Shown piece after piece: positions 1 through 8,389 of a stretch of DNA of 64,000 nt. Source of the stretch: JAAXQD01 sp963790095 (lineage in GTDB: Bacteria; Desulfobacterota; Desulfobacteria; Desulfobacterales; UBA11574); NCBI GenBank assembly GCA_963790095.1, contig CAWBNO010000012.1, positions 1 through 64,000 on the forward strand, given 5' to 3'. Under the pieces are notes generated by a model that saw only the letters and a program-made list of their open reading frames with translations, searched no databases and was not told where the DNA came from. The translations under genes were made by a program, and so were the position numbers. Every line of letters begins with the position of its first letter. Position 1 is the first letter of the stretch.

Positions 1-274
1 TATAGAAAGATCGTAGCACAATTCTGCTTGGTATAACCTTCTTTCATTGGGCAGTACTGGAGCCGCTCATAGAAAACGACCTTCGGTCCCGAAATGGACG
101 GCCAGTATACAGCGGAAATCTTATATCGTTTTCAGCTTTCGAATACAGGAATCTGGAGACAGCTTAGGATCAACTCTATCTATTGTATGTCACTCTTGTA
201 GGTTGGTATTGATCATCGACCACTATGGCAAGAGCAGTCTGCGATTAGGCACTTTTACGGTTAGGAGGAGTTTA
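1..274. other. non-coding start of window
   Basis: No convincing gene is seen here. An open frame runs through it into the lipoprotein gene, but its translation is low-complexity and has no ribosome binding site, so I treat it as upstream sequence. A strong AGGAGG at 263-269 serves the next gene. Confidence 0.5.
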
Positions 275-880
275 ATGAAACAAAGTTCTGTTAAATGGTT
301 TGGCTATTTGTTTTCTGTTGTTTTTCTGATTATTTCTTGCGCTGAGACTGAGCTCACCCAAAATCAGGTAAACGAGGCCTATAAAGGAAAACCCGTATCT
401 AATATTCTTGTAATTGCAATAACGGGTAATGAAGCTTCTCGGCGATCTTTTGAGCAAAAATTTGTTGCACGGTTAAAATCAGCTGGAGTTGAAGCTATCT
501 CGAGTGAAGAAGCCATACCCATGCCTCCGGATTTAAAACTGAAAAAAGAAATGATATTAAGTGCTGTCAATCAATTTGGAAATGACGCTGTGATCATCAC
601 CCACTTGATTGACAGAGAAGTAAAAGAAGTCTACACCCGTGGCGGTACCGCACGTGGAGGCTATTACAGTTATTATAGCCGACACGCTGCTCCGGGATAT
701 GCAAGCACAAGCAAAACCTACCGATTGGAAACGAATTTGTACGATGTAAAAACAGAAAACCTCATTTGGTCTGTGCAATCAAAAACATTTAGCAAAGACT
801 CGAAAGATCAAATGATCAACGATGTGATCAAAGTTGTGGTTGATGATTTGCAAAGTAACAAGTTGATCACACCAAAATGA
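275..880 (+). CDS. putative outer-membrane or periplasmic lipoprotein
   Basis: A 201-residue protein beginning with a lipoprotein signal: a basic start, a hydrophobic stretch and the lipobox LIISC at about residues 17-21, so the mature protein should be anchored through that Cys. The rest is a mixed alpha/beta domain with a Gly/Tyr-rich loop (around YYSYYSR) and a C-terminal strand pair ending in a conserved-looking VVVDDLQ. I do not recognise the family. The start was moved to the ATG after GGAGGAG because the longer open frame has no ribosome binding site and would bury the signal peptide. It stands alone, before a second exported protein. Confidence 0.7.
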   Translation: MKQSSVKWFGYLFSVVFLIISCAETELTQNQVNEAYKGKPVSNILVIAITGNEASRRSFEQKFVARLKSAGVEAISSEEAIPMPPDLKLKKEMILSAVNQFGNDAVIITHLIDREVKEVYTRGGTARGGYYSYYSRHAAPGYASTSKTYRLETNLYDVKTENLIWSVQSKTFSKDSKDQMINDVIKVVVDDLQSNKLITPK

Positions 881-947
881 AAGTAACTGTTTTTAAAAGT
901 TCAGAAAGCTTTAAATGGTGCTAAAATAAGGAGGTGACAAAGGCTAA

Positions 948-1046
948 ATGACAGTAGTTACTAGGCAATCCCCACGTGCGCGTTTTTCGCTTAATTTGGA
1001 TGTCCCTCGAAGACCTTTCCCAAATGGGGCAAACAAACATACCTAA
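948..1046 (+). CDS. possible small leader peptide (32 aa)
   Basis: A short frame of 32 codons begins at ATG 948 and ends at TAA 1044-1046, directly against the AAGGAGG that serves the next gene. An AAGGAGG at 928-934 lies upstream but is about 13 bases from the ATG, which is long. The peptide is basic (RQSPRARF). The arrangement would allow translational coupling, but nothing proves it is translated. Confidence 0.25.
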   Translation: MTVVTRQSPRARFSLNLDVPRRPFPNGANKHT

Positions 1047-1060
1047 TAAGGAGGTTGAAA

Positions 1061-1546
1061 ATGAAAGCAAGAATTCGAATATATCCCTTTTTTATAATAT
1101 TAGTTGCAATGTTGACAGTTTTTACTGTTTCTTCAATGGCACAAGAAAAACCCGCCGACAATATGCAGTTAGTTCGTGAAAAGATCCAGACCGACAAAAA
1201 ACTGTTTATTGCACAAAATATGAATCTCACGGAATCAGAAGCTAAAGTTTTCTGGCCTGTGTATGAGGATTATCAGAAAGAATTGGACAAACTTGTCGAT
1301 AAAACCGTCAAGCTGATCGATAACTATGCCGCCAACTATCAGACCATGACCGAGGAAGCGGCCAAAGAACTGATCAATGGGTATTTGGCAATTGAGACAG
1401 AACGGGTGACGCTCATGAAATCCTTTTTACCCAAACTCAGAAAAGTTCTGCCTGAAAAGAAAGTAGCACGCTATTACCAGCTGGAAAACAAGATCAATGC
1501 TGTCGTAAAATATGGGCTGGCAAGGCAGATCCCCTTGGTCAATTAA
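1061..1546 (+). CDS. small secreted helical protein
   Basis: A 161-residue protein with a clear Sec signal peptide (hydrophobic FFIILVAMLTVFTV then SSMA-Q, probable cleavage near residue 25). The mature part is almost wholly alpha-helical and charged, with the motif NLTESEAKVFWPVYEDYQ followed by long helices, reminiscent of Spy/CpxP-type periplasmic proteins whose helices carry LTxxQ-like repeats; that likeness is only at the pattern level. ATG 1061 is chosen because AAGGAGG at 1048-1054 is correctly spaced from it. Two hairpins downstream probably end the transcript. Confidence 0.65.
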   Translation: MKARIRIYPFFIILVAMLTVFTVSSMAQEKPADNMQLVREKIQTDKKLFIAQNMNLTESEAKVFWPVYEDYQKELDKLVDKTVKLIDNYAANYQTMTEEAAKELINGYLAIETERVTLMKSFLPKLRKVLPEKKVARYYQLENKINAVVKYGLARQIPLVN

Positions 1547-1565
1547 AAACTGGAGCTGACAAACA

Positions 1566-1602
1566 CCCCGAAATTCGGATATAATTGATTTTCGGGGTTC
1601 TT
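1566..1602 (+). terminator. intrinsic terminator after the secreted protein gene
   Basis: Inverted repeat CCCCGAAA (1566-1573) and TTTCGGGG (1590-1597), followed by a short T-rich tail. It lies 20 bases after the stop codon. Confidence 0.6.
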
Positions 1603-1633
1603 ACTGTCAAGGCCACCAAACTGATAAAAAAAT

Positions 1634-1672
1634 AAGCGTGGATAATTGATTCAATTCCACGCTTTTCTTGTT
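1634..1672 (+). terminator. strong hairpin terminator
   Basis: AAGCGTGGA (1634-1642) pairs with TCCACGCTT (1656-1664), and the stem continues inward with AATTGA/TCAATT. It is followed by TTCTTGTTT. This is the second terminator-like hairpin in a row. Confidence 0.7.
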
Positions 1673-2101
1673 TAAACTGCTATCCAATATATCGGGGTGT
1701 TGGAGGTTGGTGTGAAATCGGTGATATTTTCAAAAACGAAATAAGAAGGCTGATTCCAGATATCTGCAATTTATCGCTGAGGCGTAAAATCCCTCAATAA
1801 ATTTGATATGTTATGAGTATCACACCTGGATAAAGTCTCATTTTTCAGACTGGATTGAGGCAGAAGAAATCAATATATTGTGGTTTGAGTTTAAACAGTT
1901 TGCCGGCTTTTTTTGAGTCTGGCTCGTTGATAAATGAAGTTGATCCTAAAAATCGTGAGCATTGGGTTCAAATCATCACTACGATTCCTGAAATATCATC
2001 TACAGATCTCAGCCTCAATCCAATCCTTTGATAAGAGAATAACATCGATTGATTTCGGTTATAAAAATAGCCTTATGTTAAAGCCGTTCAGACCTCTGAA
2101 G
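1673..2101. other. intergenic, nothing recognised
   Basis: About 430 bases between the double terminator and the end of the minus-strand DUF554 gene. A plus-strand open frame that enters the DUF554 gene has no start signal or family likeness and was rejected. I see no RNA gene or clear repeat. Confidence 0.4.
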
Positions 2102-2794
2102 TTAGAAAAAGTTCAGCATCTGTTTGATCATGTAGTAGACCAGGGGAACAAATATGGCTGGAAGCATGTTGCCGACTTTGATTTTTTGAATTTCAAGGAG
2201 GTTAATGCCGATGGCCATGATCAATATGCCGCCGACCCCGGACATTTGATTGATGACAGCGGGAATTAAAAACGGCTTCATCAATGACGACGTCAGGGTT
2301 ATCATCCCTTGATATATGAACACGGATACAGACGAAAACAGTACGCCGATTCCCAAGGAAGACGCAAAAATAATTGAAAAGAGGCCGTCCAAGGCAGATT
2401 TTGCAAATAAAGTTTGATGGTTGCCGGTAAGGCCGCTTTCCAGCGAGCCGACGATGGCCATGGAGCCGACACAGAAAACCAGACTGGCAACCACAAAACC
2501 TTTTGCTATGCCGCTTCCGGCCGTTGAAAATCTGGCTTCAAGTCGTTTGCCCAATTGTTCGAGTCTGTTCTCGATATTTATCAATTCTCCGATTAAACTT
2601 CCGATGACCAGGCTGAAAATAACCAGCAGAATGGCATCGGTTTTCAACGCCATTTTGAACCCGATGAGCAGGACGGCAAGACTGATGGCCTGCATCATGG
2701 TAACGGAAAACTTTTTGGGGATACCCCCCCTAAAAAGAAGTCCCAAAAGACTGCCGGCAATTATAGCCACGGCATTGACAATGGTTCCTAACAA
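2102..2794 (-). CDS. DUF554 family integral membrane protein
   Basis: A very hydrophobic protein of about 230 residues with roughly seven membrane segments, recognisable as the YqgA/DUF554 family from its start (MLGTIVNAVAIIAGSLLG) and from GSMAIVGSLESGL near the middle. The family's function is unknown. A TTG start at 2794 is preferred: GGAGG lies six bases upstream and it matches the usual N-terminus, whereas the longer frame adds about 20 residues of polar sequence. It is a single gene facing clpB on the other strand. Confidence 0.8.
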   Translation of the reverse strand: MLGTIVNAVAIIAGSLLGLLFRGGIPKKFSVTMMQAISLAVLLIGFKMALKTDAILLVIFSLVIGSLIGELINIENRLEQLGKRLEARFSTAGSGIAKGFVVASLVFCVGSMAIVGSLESGLTGNHQTLFAKSALDGLFSIIFASSLGIGVLFSSVSVFIYQGMITLTSSLMKPFLIPAVINQMSGVGGILIMAIGINLLEIQKIKVGNMLPAIFVPLVYYMIKQMLNFF

Positions 2795-2966
2795 AACAAT
2801 CCTCCAAAATATTTTACTCTTCGACGAGTTATCGTATCCTGCGCCCGGTTGCAAGAGCGAATCGGATTATGGTATTTTTATTGCGTGATCCTTTTAGATG
2901 GTTTGACATTAAATGGTCAATGTTTATTTTTTTATCGATTGAAAATAACTTCCGGAGGAGAAAGCC

Positions 2967-5555
2967 ATGCGTTTTGACAAATTGACCATAAAATCACAGG
3001 AACTCATTCAAAGCGCTCAATCGCTGGCGTCGGCGCACAACCACCAGCAGATCGAGCCGGAACACATGCTCTCGGCCATGCTGAATGAGCAACAAGGCAT
3101 TGCCCGGTCAATGCTGAATAAACTCGGTGTTTCCGGAGACGATGTTTCCCGTGAGCTCGCCGAGGCCATCGACCGAATTCCGAAAATCAGCGGCAGTGCT
3201 GTGGGGGATGCTTACATATCTCCCAGAACCAAAGGGGTTCTTGATGCGGCATTTGCAGAAGCTGCCAAAATGAAAGACCAGTATGTGAGCATCGAACATA
3301 TTTTTCTGGCCATTTCTGAAGAGAAGGAGGGGGACGGCGCCAGGATTTTAAAAGAAAACGGCATTTCAAAAGAATCGATTTTAAAAGTTCTTTTGGATAT
3401 TCGCGGCAGCCAGCGCATAACCGATCCAAACCCTGAAGAAAAGTATCAGGCTCTGGACAGGTTCAGCCGAAATCTCACCGACTTGGCACGTTTGGGTAAA
3501 CTCGACCCGATTATCGGCCGTGACGATGAGATCCGGCGAATTGTCCAGGTGCTTTCCAGGCGTACCAAAAATAACCCGGTACTCATCGGCGAACCCGGTG
3601 TCGGAAAGACTGCTATTGTGGAGGGCTTGGCACAGCGTATCGTGGCGGGTGACGTCTCGGAAACTCTTAAGAACAGGCGTCTGGTTTCTCTGGATATGGG
3701 GGCACTCATTGCAGGGGCCAAGTATCGGGGAGAATTTGAAGATCGTTTAAAAGCCGTCCTCAAAGAGGTCGAAAAAGCAGAAGGAGAGGTCATCCTTTTC
3801 ATCGATGAACTGCACACCCTTGTGGGGGCAGGGGCCACCGAAGGGGCCATGGATGCCTCGAATATGCTGAAACCGGCCCTTGCAAGGGGCACCCTTCGGT
3901 GCGTGGGCGCCACCACATTGAACGAATACCGAAAATACATCGAAAAGGACGCAGCACTGGAAAGACGTTTTCAGCCGGTGATGGTGCTCGAACCGACGGT
4001 GGAAGATACCATTTCGATTCTTCGGGGTCTCAAGGAGAAGTACGAAGTCCATCACGGTGTAAGGATCAAGGATTCGGCCATCGTTGCTGCAGCCACCCTT
4101 TCCCACCGATATATTTCCGATCGTTTTCTTCCGGATAAGGCCATCGACCTCATCGATGAATGTGCGTCGAAGCTCAGAATCGAAATCGACAGCATGCCGG
4201 TGGAGATCGACGAAGTTCAGCGGAAGATCACCCAGGCTGAAATCGAACGGGAAGCATTGAAGAAAGAATCTGATTCTGCATCCAAAGAGCGCCTTTCGAG
4301 GTTGGAGGCGGAGATCGGCAACATGAACGATGAAATCCATGAAATGAAAGCCCACTGGCAGAATGAAAAAGATTTCATCCAGACCATAAGAACCATCAAG
4401 GAACAGCAGGAGCAACTTGGCATCGAAGAACAGCAGGCCGAGAGAAGCGGAGATCTGGCAAAGGTTGCGGAGATCCGATACGGAAAAGCTGCGGAACTCA
4501 AGAACCGTTTGACAGCCGCCAACGAGAAACTCGCCCACTTGCAGAAAAATCGCAAAATGCTCAAAGAAGAGGTGGATGCTGAAGACATCGCAGACGTCGT
4601 ATCCAAATGGACGGGTATCCCCGTGACCAGAATGCTCGAAGGGGAAAGGGAAAAACTGGTCCATATGGAGGATCGCCTCGGACGTCGAGTGATCGGTCAG
4701 AATGAGGCCATATCCGCTGTGTCCAATGCCGTTCGCCGGGCCCGCTCAGGATTGCAGGATCCAAACCGGCCCATTGGATCGTTTATATTCATGGGACCCA
4801 CCGGTGTCGGCAAAACAGAACTGGCAAAGGCCCTGGCGGAATTTATTTTTGACAGTGACCAGGCCATGGTCCGGATCGACATGACGGAATATATGGAGAA
4901 ACACTCTGTTTCAAGATTGATCGGCGCTCCCCCCGGCTATGTGGGTTACGAAGAAGGGGGATACCTTACAGAGGCCGTTCGGCGGCGGCCGTATTCCGTT
5001 GTCCTCTTTGACGAAATCGAGAAAGCGCACCCCGAGGTGTTCAACGTACTGCTTCAAATTTTGGATGACGGCCGCATGACCGACGGTCATGGACGGACGG
5101 TGGATTTTAAAAATACCATTATCATCATGACTTCAAACGTGGGCAGCCGGTGGATTCAGGAGCTGGGGACAGCGAGTCGCGAAGAAATGGAAAATCGGGT
5201 TACCGAAGCCCTTCGTGAAAATTTTAAACCTGAATTCCTAAACCGGATCGATGAGACCATCATTTTTCACAATCTCAGTCAGGAACAGATCGGGGAAATC
5301 GTGGATATCCAGATTCAAAAACTGGGGGCAAGGCTATCTGAAATGGACATGGAACTCGTTCTTTCCGAGGATGTTCGGGCATTTCTCGCCGAAAAAGGAT
5401 TTGATCCCATTTACGGCGCACGCCCGTTAAAACGCGCCATCCAGAAATATATCGAAAATCCCCTGTCCATGGAAATCCTCCAGGGCAGAATTTCCGAAGG
5501 GGCAACGTTCATAGCCGATGTCAAAGAAGGGAACGTGGTCTTCAGGCCGCTCTGA
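2967..5555 (+). CDS. clpB: ClpB protein disaggregase
   Basis: An 862-residue Hsp100 ATPase of normal length that acts as a cytoplasmic hexamer with DnaK/DnaJ/GrpE to rescue aggregated proteins. The order is: Clp N-domain (about 1-145), first AAA domain with Walker A GEPGVGKT at 208-215 and VILFIDE Walker B, the coiled-coil middle domain (about 400-520, rich in Glu/Lys/Gln), and second AAA domain with Walker A GPTGVGKT at 610-617, ending in the ClpB C-terminal domain. GGAGGAG precedes the ATG. No CIRCE or clear sigma-32 site is seen in the short upstream region. Identification is secure. Confidence 0.98.
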   Translation: MRFDKLTIKSQELIQSAQSLASAHNHQQIEPEHMLSAMLNEQQGIARSMLNKLGVSGDDVSRELAEAIDRIPKISGSAVGDAYISPRTKGVLDAAFAEAAKMKDQYVSIEHIFLAISEEKEGDGARILKENGISKESILKVLLDIRGSQRITDPNPEEKYQALDRFSRNLTDLARLGKLDPIIGRDDEIRRIVQVLSRRTKNNPVLIGEPGVGKTAIVEGLAQRIVAGDVSETLKNRRLVSLDMGALIAGAKYRGEFEDRLKAVLKEVEKAEGEVILFIDELHTLVGAGATEGAMDASNMLKPALARGTLRCVGATTLNEYRKYIEKDAALERRFQPVMVLEPTVEDTISILRGLKEKYEVHHGVRIKDSAIVAAATLSHRYISDRFLPDKAIDLIDECASKLRIEIDSMPVEIDEVQRKITQAEIEREALKKESDSASKERLSRLEAEIGNMNDEIHEMKAHWQNEKDFIQTIRTIKEQQEQLGIEEQQAERSGDLAKVAEIRYGKAAELKNRLTAANEKLAHLQKNRKMLKEEVDAEDIADVVSKWTGIPVTRMLEGEREKLVHMEDRLGRRVIGQNEAISAVSNAVRRARSGLQDPNRPIGSFIFMGPTGVGKTELAKALAEFIFDSDQAMVRIDMTEYMEKHSVSRLIGAPPGYVGYEEGGYLTEAVRRRPYSVVLFDEIEKAHPEVFNVLLQILDDGRMTDGHGRTVDFKNTIIIMTSNVGSRWIQELGTASREEMENRVTEALRENFKPEFLNRIDETIIFHNLSQEQIGEIVDIQIQKLGARLSEMDMELVLSEDVRAFLAEKGFDPIYGARPLKRAIQKYIENPLSMEILQGRISEGATFIADVKEGNVVFRPL

Positions 5556-5678
5556 TAGATTGTGGCGTCTTGAGACAAGGGCTGGATTGGGCCTTTTGAA
5601 ACGCGATGGGTTCCATGTGCTGAATCACGCCGGAGGCGATAACATGACAGGTTCGGATCGATTTTGACGGCCTGTCCG

Positions 5679-5727
5679 TGTCAAATCTGTCAAAGAATGG
5701 CACTATTTGGGTCAAATATTGTCAATT
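5679..5727 (+). promoter_or_regulatory. TGTCAAA direct repeats, possible enhancer site
   Basis: Four copies of TGTCAAA or a one-base variant start near 5679, 5688, 5710 and 5720. They form two pairs with 9-10 base steps, lying 80-130 bases before a sigma-54-type promoter. That is the normal distance for an activator-binding upstream site. Which activator would bind is unknown. Confidence 0.4.
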
Positions 5728-5808
5728 ACTTGGGGTGTAAAATTCATCATCCCAATTTAACCCGTTGATATTTAAATGATTTCAGTTTTTTTAAAAAAAT
5801 GGTTAATC

Positions 5809-5824
5809 TTGCACGTTTTTTGCA
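5809..5824 (+). promoter_or_regulatory. sigma-54-type promoter for a candidate small RNA
   Basis: The sequence TTGCACG-TTTT-TTGCA matches the -24/-12 consensus (TGGCACG-N4-TTGCA) with one mismatch in the -24 GG and exact 10-base spacing to the -12 GC. Transcription would begin near 5835, where no protein gene follows on this strand. Confidence 0.5.
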
Positions 5825-5834
5825 TTTAAAAATA

Positions 5835-5912
5835 GCGGCAAGAAGATAAAACATCTTAATTCCTCCTTGGGTTGAAAGGGCAGAGCCATCAGGGTTCTGC
5901 CCTTTCTTTTTC
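5835..5912 (+). ncRNA. candidate sigma-54-dependent small RNA (about 76 nt)
   Basis: Between a sigma-54-type promoter and a perfect terminator lies a transcript-sized segment with three parts: a small hairpin (AAGAT 5843-5847 with ATCTT 5853-5857), a single-stranded stretch holding TTCCTCCTT at 5860-5868, and the terminator stem AAAGGGCAGA (5875-5884) with TCTGCCCTTT (5896-5905) followed by CTTTTT. An exposed CCUCC pairing with Shine-Dalgarno sequences is typical of mRNA-targeting small RNAs. No open frame or known RNA family is recognised; the call is an inference from structure. Confidence 0.5.
5875..5912 (+). terminator. perfect 10-bp stem rho-independent terminator
   Basis: AAAGGGCAGA and TCTGCCCTTT pair over ten bases with an 11-base loop region and are followed by CTTTTTCC. 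It lies over 300 bases after clpB, so it more likely ends the small transcript described here than clpB itself. Confidence 0.75.
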
Positions 5913-5973
5913 CCTTTCCCCGGGGCAACGAAAAATTAATTTTAGGTTTTCCGTTTTTTTCATGGCCGGCCTT

Positions 5974-6016
5974 TTTCCAAAAAAAAACGCCCGGCGCATT
6001 GAGAACCGGGCGTTTT
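5974..6016 (-). terminator. terminator of the F0 ATP synthase operon
   Basis: On the minus strand AAAACGCCCGG pairs with CCGGGCGTTTT (plus-strand 5984-5994 and 6006-6016). The plus-strand A run 5974-5987 supplies the U tract. It begins about 20 bases after the atpF stop codon. Confidence 0.8.
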
Positions 6017-6034
6017 AATGACGTTGAATTTATA

Positions 6035-6622
6035 TTATTCTGTTGCAGTACTGGTCAGAAACTCACGGGTGAATTTTTCATCGTCTTCAGGGGTCATCTC
6101 TTTGGGGAACCTTTCCAATGCCAAATCGACGGCTGTGTCAATCAGTTCCGCTCTGAAATCATTTTTAGCCTGTAGAAAATGGGATTCGATCCTTCGCTTT
6201 GCATCCACGATCATCGATTCGCTATGGGCTTGAGCAGCTTGAATAATCTCCGTTTTCTTTTTCTCCCCCTGGTCAACGATTCGTTCTTTGAGTTCTTCAA
6301 AGCGTTCTTCACTTTCATCGATGGTTTTGACCATCTCTTTTACTTGTGAAGCGACATCTTCTTTTTCATCTTCAAGTCGTTTGATTTCTTCGGCCAGCTT
6401 TTCTTTTTGGCCTCGAAGGAAGTTCATTATCGGCGTTTTACCGTATTTAATGATCACAAAGACGATAATTCCGAAATTGATGTACCGCAGAATCAGATCA
6501 TACATCGGCCGCCAGTTGCTGGATTTTTCCGCCGCAAAGGCCTCATGACCCAAAAGATGCAGGCTCAAAACCACGGCCATGGAACAACAGAATACCCCGA
6601 GGATTTTTTCCATGTATTTCAT
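6035..6622 (-). CDS. atpF: ATP synthase F0 subunit b
   Basis: A 195-residue peripheral-stalk subunit. It starts with a hydrophobic stretch resembling a signal peptide (about residues 8-30, ending AFAAEKS), then a membrane segment (about 47-62, FGIIVFVIIKYG) and a long charged coiled coil (about 70-165) that would reach up to F1. An extra N-terminal hydrophobic stretch is common in b subunits of this phylum. Its start overlaps the stop of the b' gene by four bases (ATGA), so the two are translationally coupled, as expected for a b/b' heterodimer. It is the last gene of the operon. Confidence 0.9.
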   Translation of the reverse strand: MKYMEKILGVFCCSMAVVLSLHLLGHEAFAAEKSSNWRPMYDLILRYINFGIIVFVIIKYGKTPIMNFLRGQKEKLAEEIKRLEDEKEDVASQVKEMVKTIDESEERFEELKERIVDQGEKKKTEIIQAAQAHSESMIVDAKRRIESHFLQAKNDFRAELIDTAVDLALERFPKEMTPEDDEKFTREFLTSTATE

Positions 6623-7074
6623 GAAGCCAGTCTCCGTTCCAACAGCTTTTCCATGATATTTACGGCCAGGGTTTCAGATTCTTTTTGGAGATGTTTTCGT
6701 GCTTCGAAAATCTGCGCATTAACTTCCCCTTGAGCCGTTTCTTTCAGGGTTTCAATTTGTTCTCTGGCAGAAGCCATGATCTCATCGGCCTGCATTCTCC
6801 CGGATTCTTCGACCTCCTGCTTTAAGCTCTTGGCTTGATTTCTCACGGACGATTCCTTCGCCTTCAGCTGGCCGGTAAGGGTTTCAAGCTCTTTTGCCGC
6901 ATTCTGGGTATCTATTTTTATCTGGTCCATGTAATTCACCCGTTCACTTCGGACGTTTTGTAAGGGGCGAAACATGATGCGGTTAATGATAAACAGAAAG
7001 ATCAGAAAAGAGAGCAGTTGAACAAGTAAGGTCTCATTGATGCTGATTAGGGCAATGTTACTGATAATTTGCAT
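6619..7074 (-). CDS. ATP synthase F0 subunit b'
   Basis: A 151-residue second stalk subunit: one membrane segment near the start (about residues 13-32, LLVQLLSFLIFLFIINRIMF) followed by RPLQNVRSERVNYM and a long amphipathic coiled coil to the end. Shorter than the following b subunit and lacking its signal-like start, it fits the b' partner of phototrophic and deltaproteobacterial synthases. It lies about 35 bases after the c subunit gene. Confidence 0.88.
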   Translation of the reverse strand: MQIISNIALISINETLLVQLLSFLIFLFIINRIMFRPLQNVRSERVNYMDQIKIDTQNAAKELETLTGQLKAKESSVRNQAKSLKQEVEESGRMQADEIMASAREQIETLKETAQGEVNAQIFEARKHLQKESETLAVNIMEKLLERRLAS

Positions 7075-7108
7075 AAGCTGTTTTCTTAAAAAATAAAAGT
7101 ATTAGAAA

Positions 7109-7357
7109 TCAAACAACGAATAAAAGCAGTAGTGCAATAACCAGTGAATAAATCCCGGTGGACTCGGATACCGCCTGGCCCACCAGCATGGTTCGGGTCA
7201 GCAGCCCCGCTTCTTTGGGATTTTTTCCAATTGCCTCACACGCCTTTGCTGCAGCCATTCCTTCGCCGACGCCGGGTCCGATGGCGCCAATCCCCATTGA
7301 AATTCCTGCACCGAGAAATGCGGCTGCTTTTACAATATCTGCACCTTCTATAGCCAT
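7109..7357 (-). CDS. atpE: ATP synthase F0 subunit c, two-carboxylate type
   Basis: An 82-residue hairpin with two membrane helices joined by the polar loop (IGKNP). The ion-binding residues are Glu32 (GVGEGM) in helix 1 and Val63, Glu65, Ser66, Thr67 and Tyr70 (AVSESTGIY) in helix 2. In Ilyobacter numbering these are the Na+-liganding positions, except that Gln32 is Glu here, the arrangement described for the two-carboxylate ring of Fusobacterium nucleatum. Na+ coupling is therefore likely but inferred. It follows a gene encoding four fused c hairpins, so the ring may be mixed. Confidence 0.92.
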   Translation of the reverse strand: MAIEGADIVKAAAFLGAGISMGIGAIGPGVGEGMAAAKACEAIGKNPKEAGLLTRTMLVGQAVSESTGIYSLVIALLLLFVV

Positions 7358-7414
7358 TTTGTCCCTCCTGAATGCGTTTTTTTGGTATTATTTTTAATTT
7401 GAGATCAATCTCAG

Positions 7415-8386
7415 TTAAACGACAAAGATCAAGACCAGGGCGATGACCAGGGAATAGATCCCTGTGGATTCGGCAACCGCCTGGCCCACCAGCATCAGTC
7501 TTGTTAAATCTGCAATATGTTCTTTATTCCGCGCGATCCATGCCACGGCACTGCGGCCGGCAAAACCTTCTCCGATTGCAGGTCCGATGGCGCCAATCCC
7601 CATACACAAACCGGCTGAAAGCAAGGCCATCGGGGGGGCAAGCAAATCGGTTGCCGGGAAAGATTTGAACATCAGAATAAAGCTGACCAAAAGTGCATAG
7701 ATGGCCGTTGTCTGGGTAACCGCCTGACCCAGGAGCATGACATTTGTCACCGGGGTCGCGGTTAAGGGCTGTCTGGCAACGCCATCACAACTGGCTTCTG
7801 CCACAAGACCGCCCCCCAGACCGGAGCCGATGGCCCCTAAACCCGACGAAATTCCGGCACCCAAAATAGCGGCCCAGGTGGGCGAAACCGGACGTACGGA
7901 AAAATCGGTAAATAACAGAATAAAGGAAACCACCAGTGCAAAGATGGCCGGCGTTTGACATACCGCCGAACCGATGAGCATATTTGTTGTTAAACGTCCG
8001 GTGACTTCCGGCTGTCGGGCCATGCCCTTACAGGCTGCTCCGGCAGGAAACCCTGATCCCACACCGGACCCGATGGCTCCAAATCCCATGCACAAGCCTG
8101 CCGATATCAGTACATAGGGCGTCAGCGTATGGGCCGGGAATTTGGTAAACAGCAGCATCATGGCAATGACCAGGGCAAAAATTGAAGCAGACTCAGCAAT
8201 GGCCTGCCCAACCAGCATGGATTTAAAAATATCCCCGGATAATTTGGGGTTGCGGCCGATGGCCTCGTTTGCACTTGCTGCTGTGAATCCTTCACCAATA
8301 GCTGCTCCGATGGCCCCGAATCCCATGGCCATACCGCCTCCAGTGAAAGCAGCTACCTTAATCCAAGTTTGAATGTCGTATGCCAT
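7415..8386 (-). CDS. four-hairpin fused ATP synthase c subunit
   Basis: A 323-residue protein consisting of four consecutive c-subunit hairpins (about residues 8-80, 91-160, 172-240, 253-323), eight membrane helices in all. The essential carboxylates are Glu65 in hairpin 1 and Glu306 in hairpin 4, each paired with a helix-1 Glu (Glu32, Glu273). Hairpins 2 and 3 have Gln144 and Gln225 instead and Ser111/Gly192 at the partner position, so only two of four hairpins can bind the coupling ion. The repeats are spaced 79-81 residues apart. It starts three bases after atpB ends. Multi-hairpin c subunits are known in V-type and some archaeal and acetogen rotors; a four-hairpin form with half the sites in an F-type operon is unusual. 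Confidence 0.93.
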   Translation of the reverse strand: MAYDIQTWIKVAAFTGGGMAMGFGAIGAAIGEGFTAASANEAIGRNPKLSGDIFKSMLVGQAIAESASIFALVIAMMLLFTKFPAHTLTPYVLISAGLCMGFGAIGSGVGSGFPAGAACKGMARQPEVTGRLTTNMLIGSAVCQTPAIFALVVSFILLFTDFSVRPVSPTWAAILGAGISSGLGAIGSGLGGGLVAEASCDGVARQPLTATPVTNVMLLGQAVTQTTAIYALLVSFILMFKSFPATDLLAPPMALLSAGLCMGIGAIGPAIGEGFAGRSAVAWIARNKEHIADLTRLMLVGQAVAESTGIYSLVIALVLIFVV

Positions 8387-8389
8387 AAA

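Noticed and set aside
1934..2269. 111-residue plus-strand frame
   Set aside because: Half of it is antisense to the DUF554 gene and it has no start signal.
3747..4664. 305-residue open frame on the minus strand
   Set aside because: It is wholly antisense to clpB. The translation has no family likeness and the clpB frame is certain.
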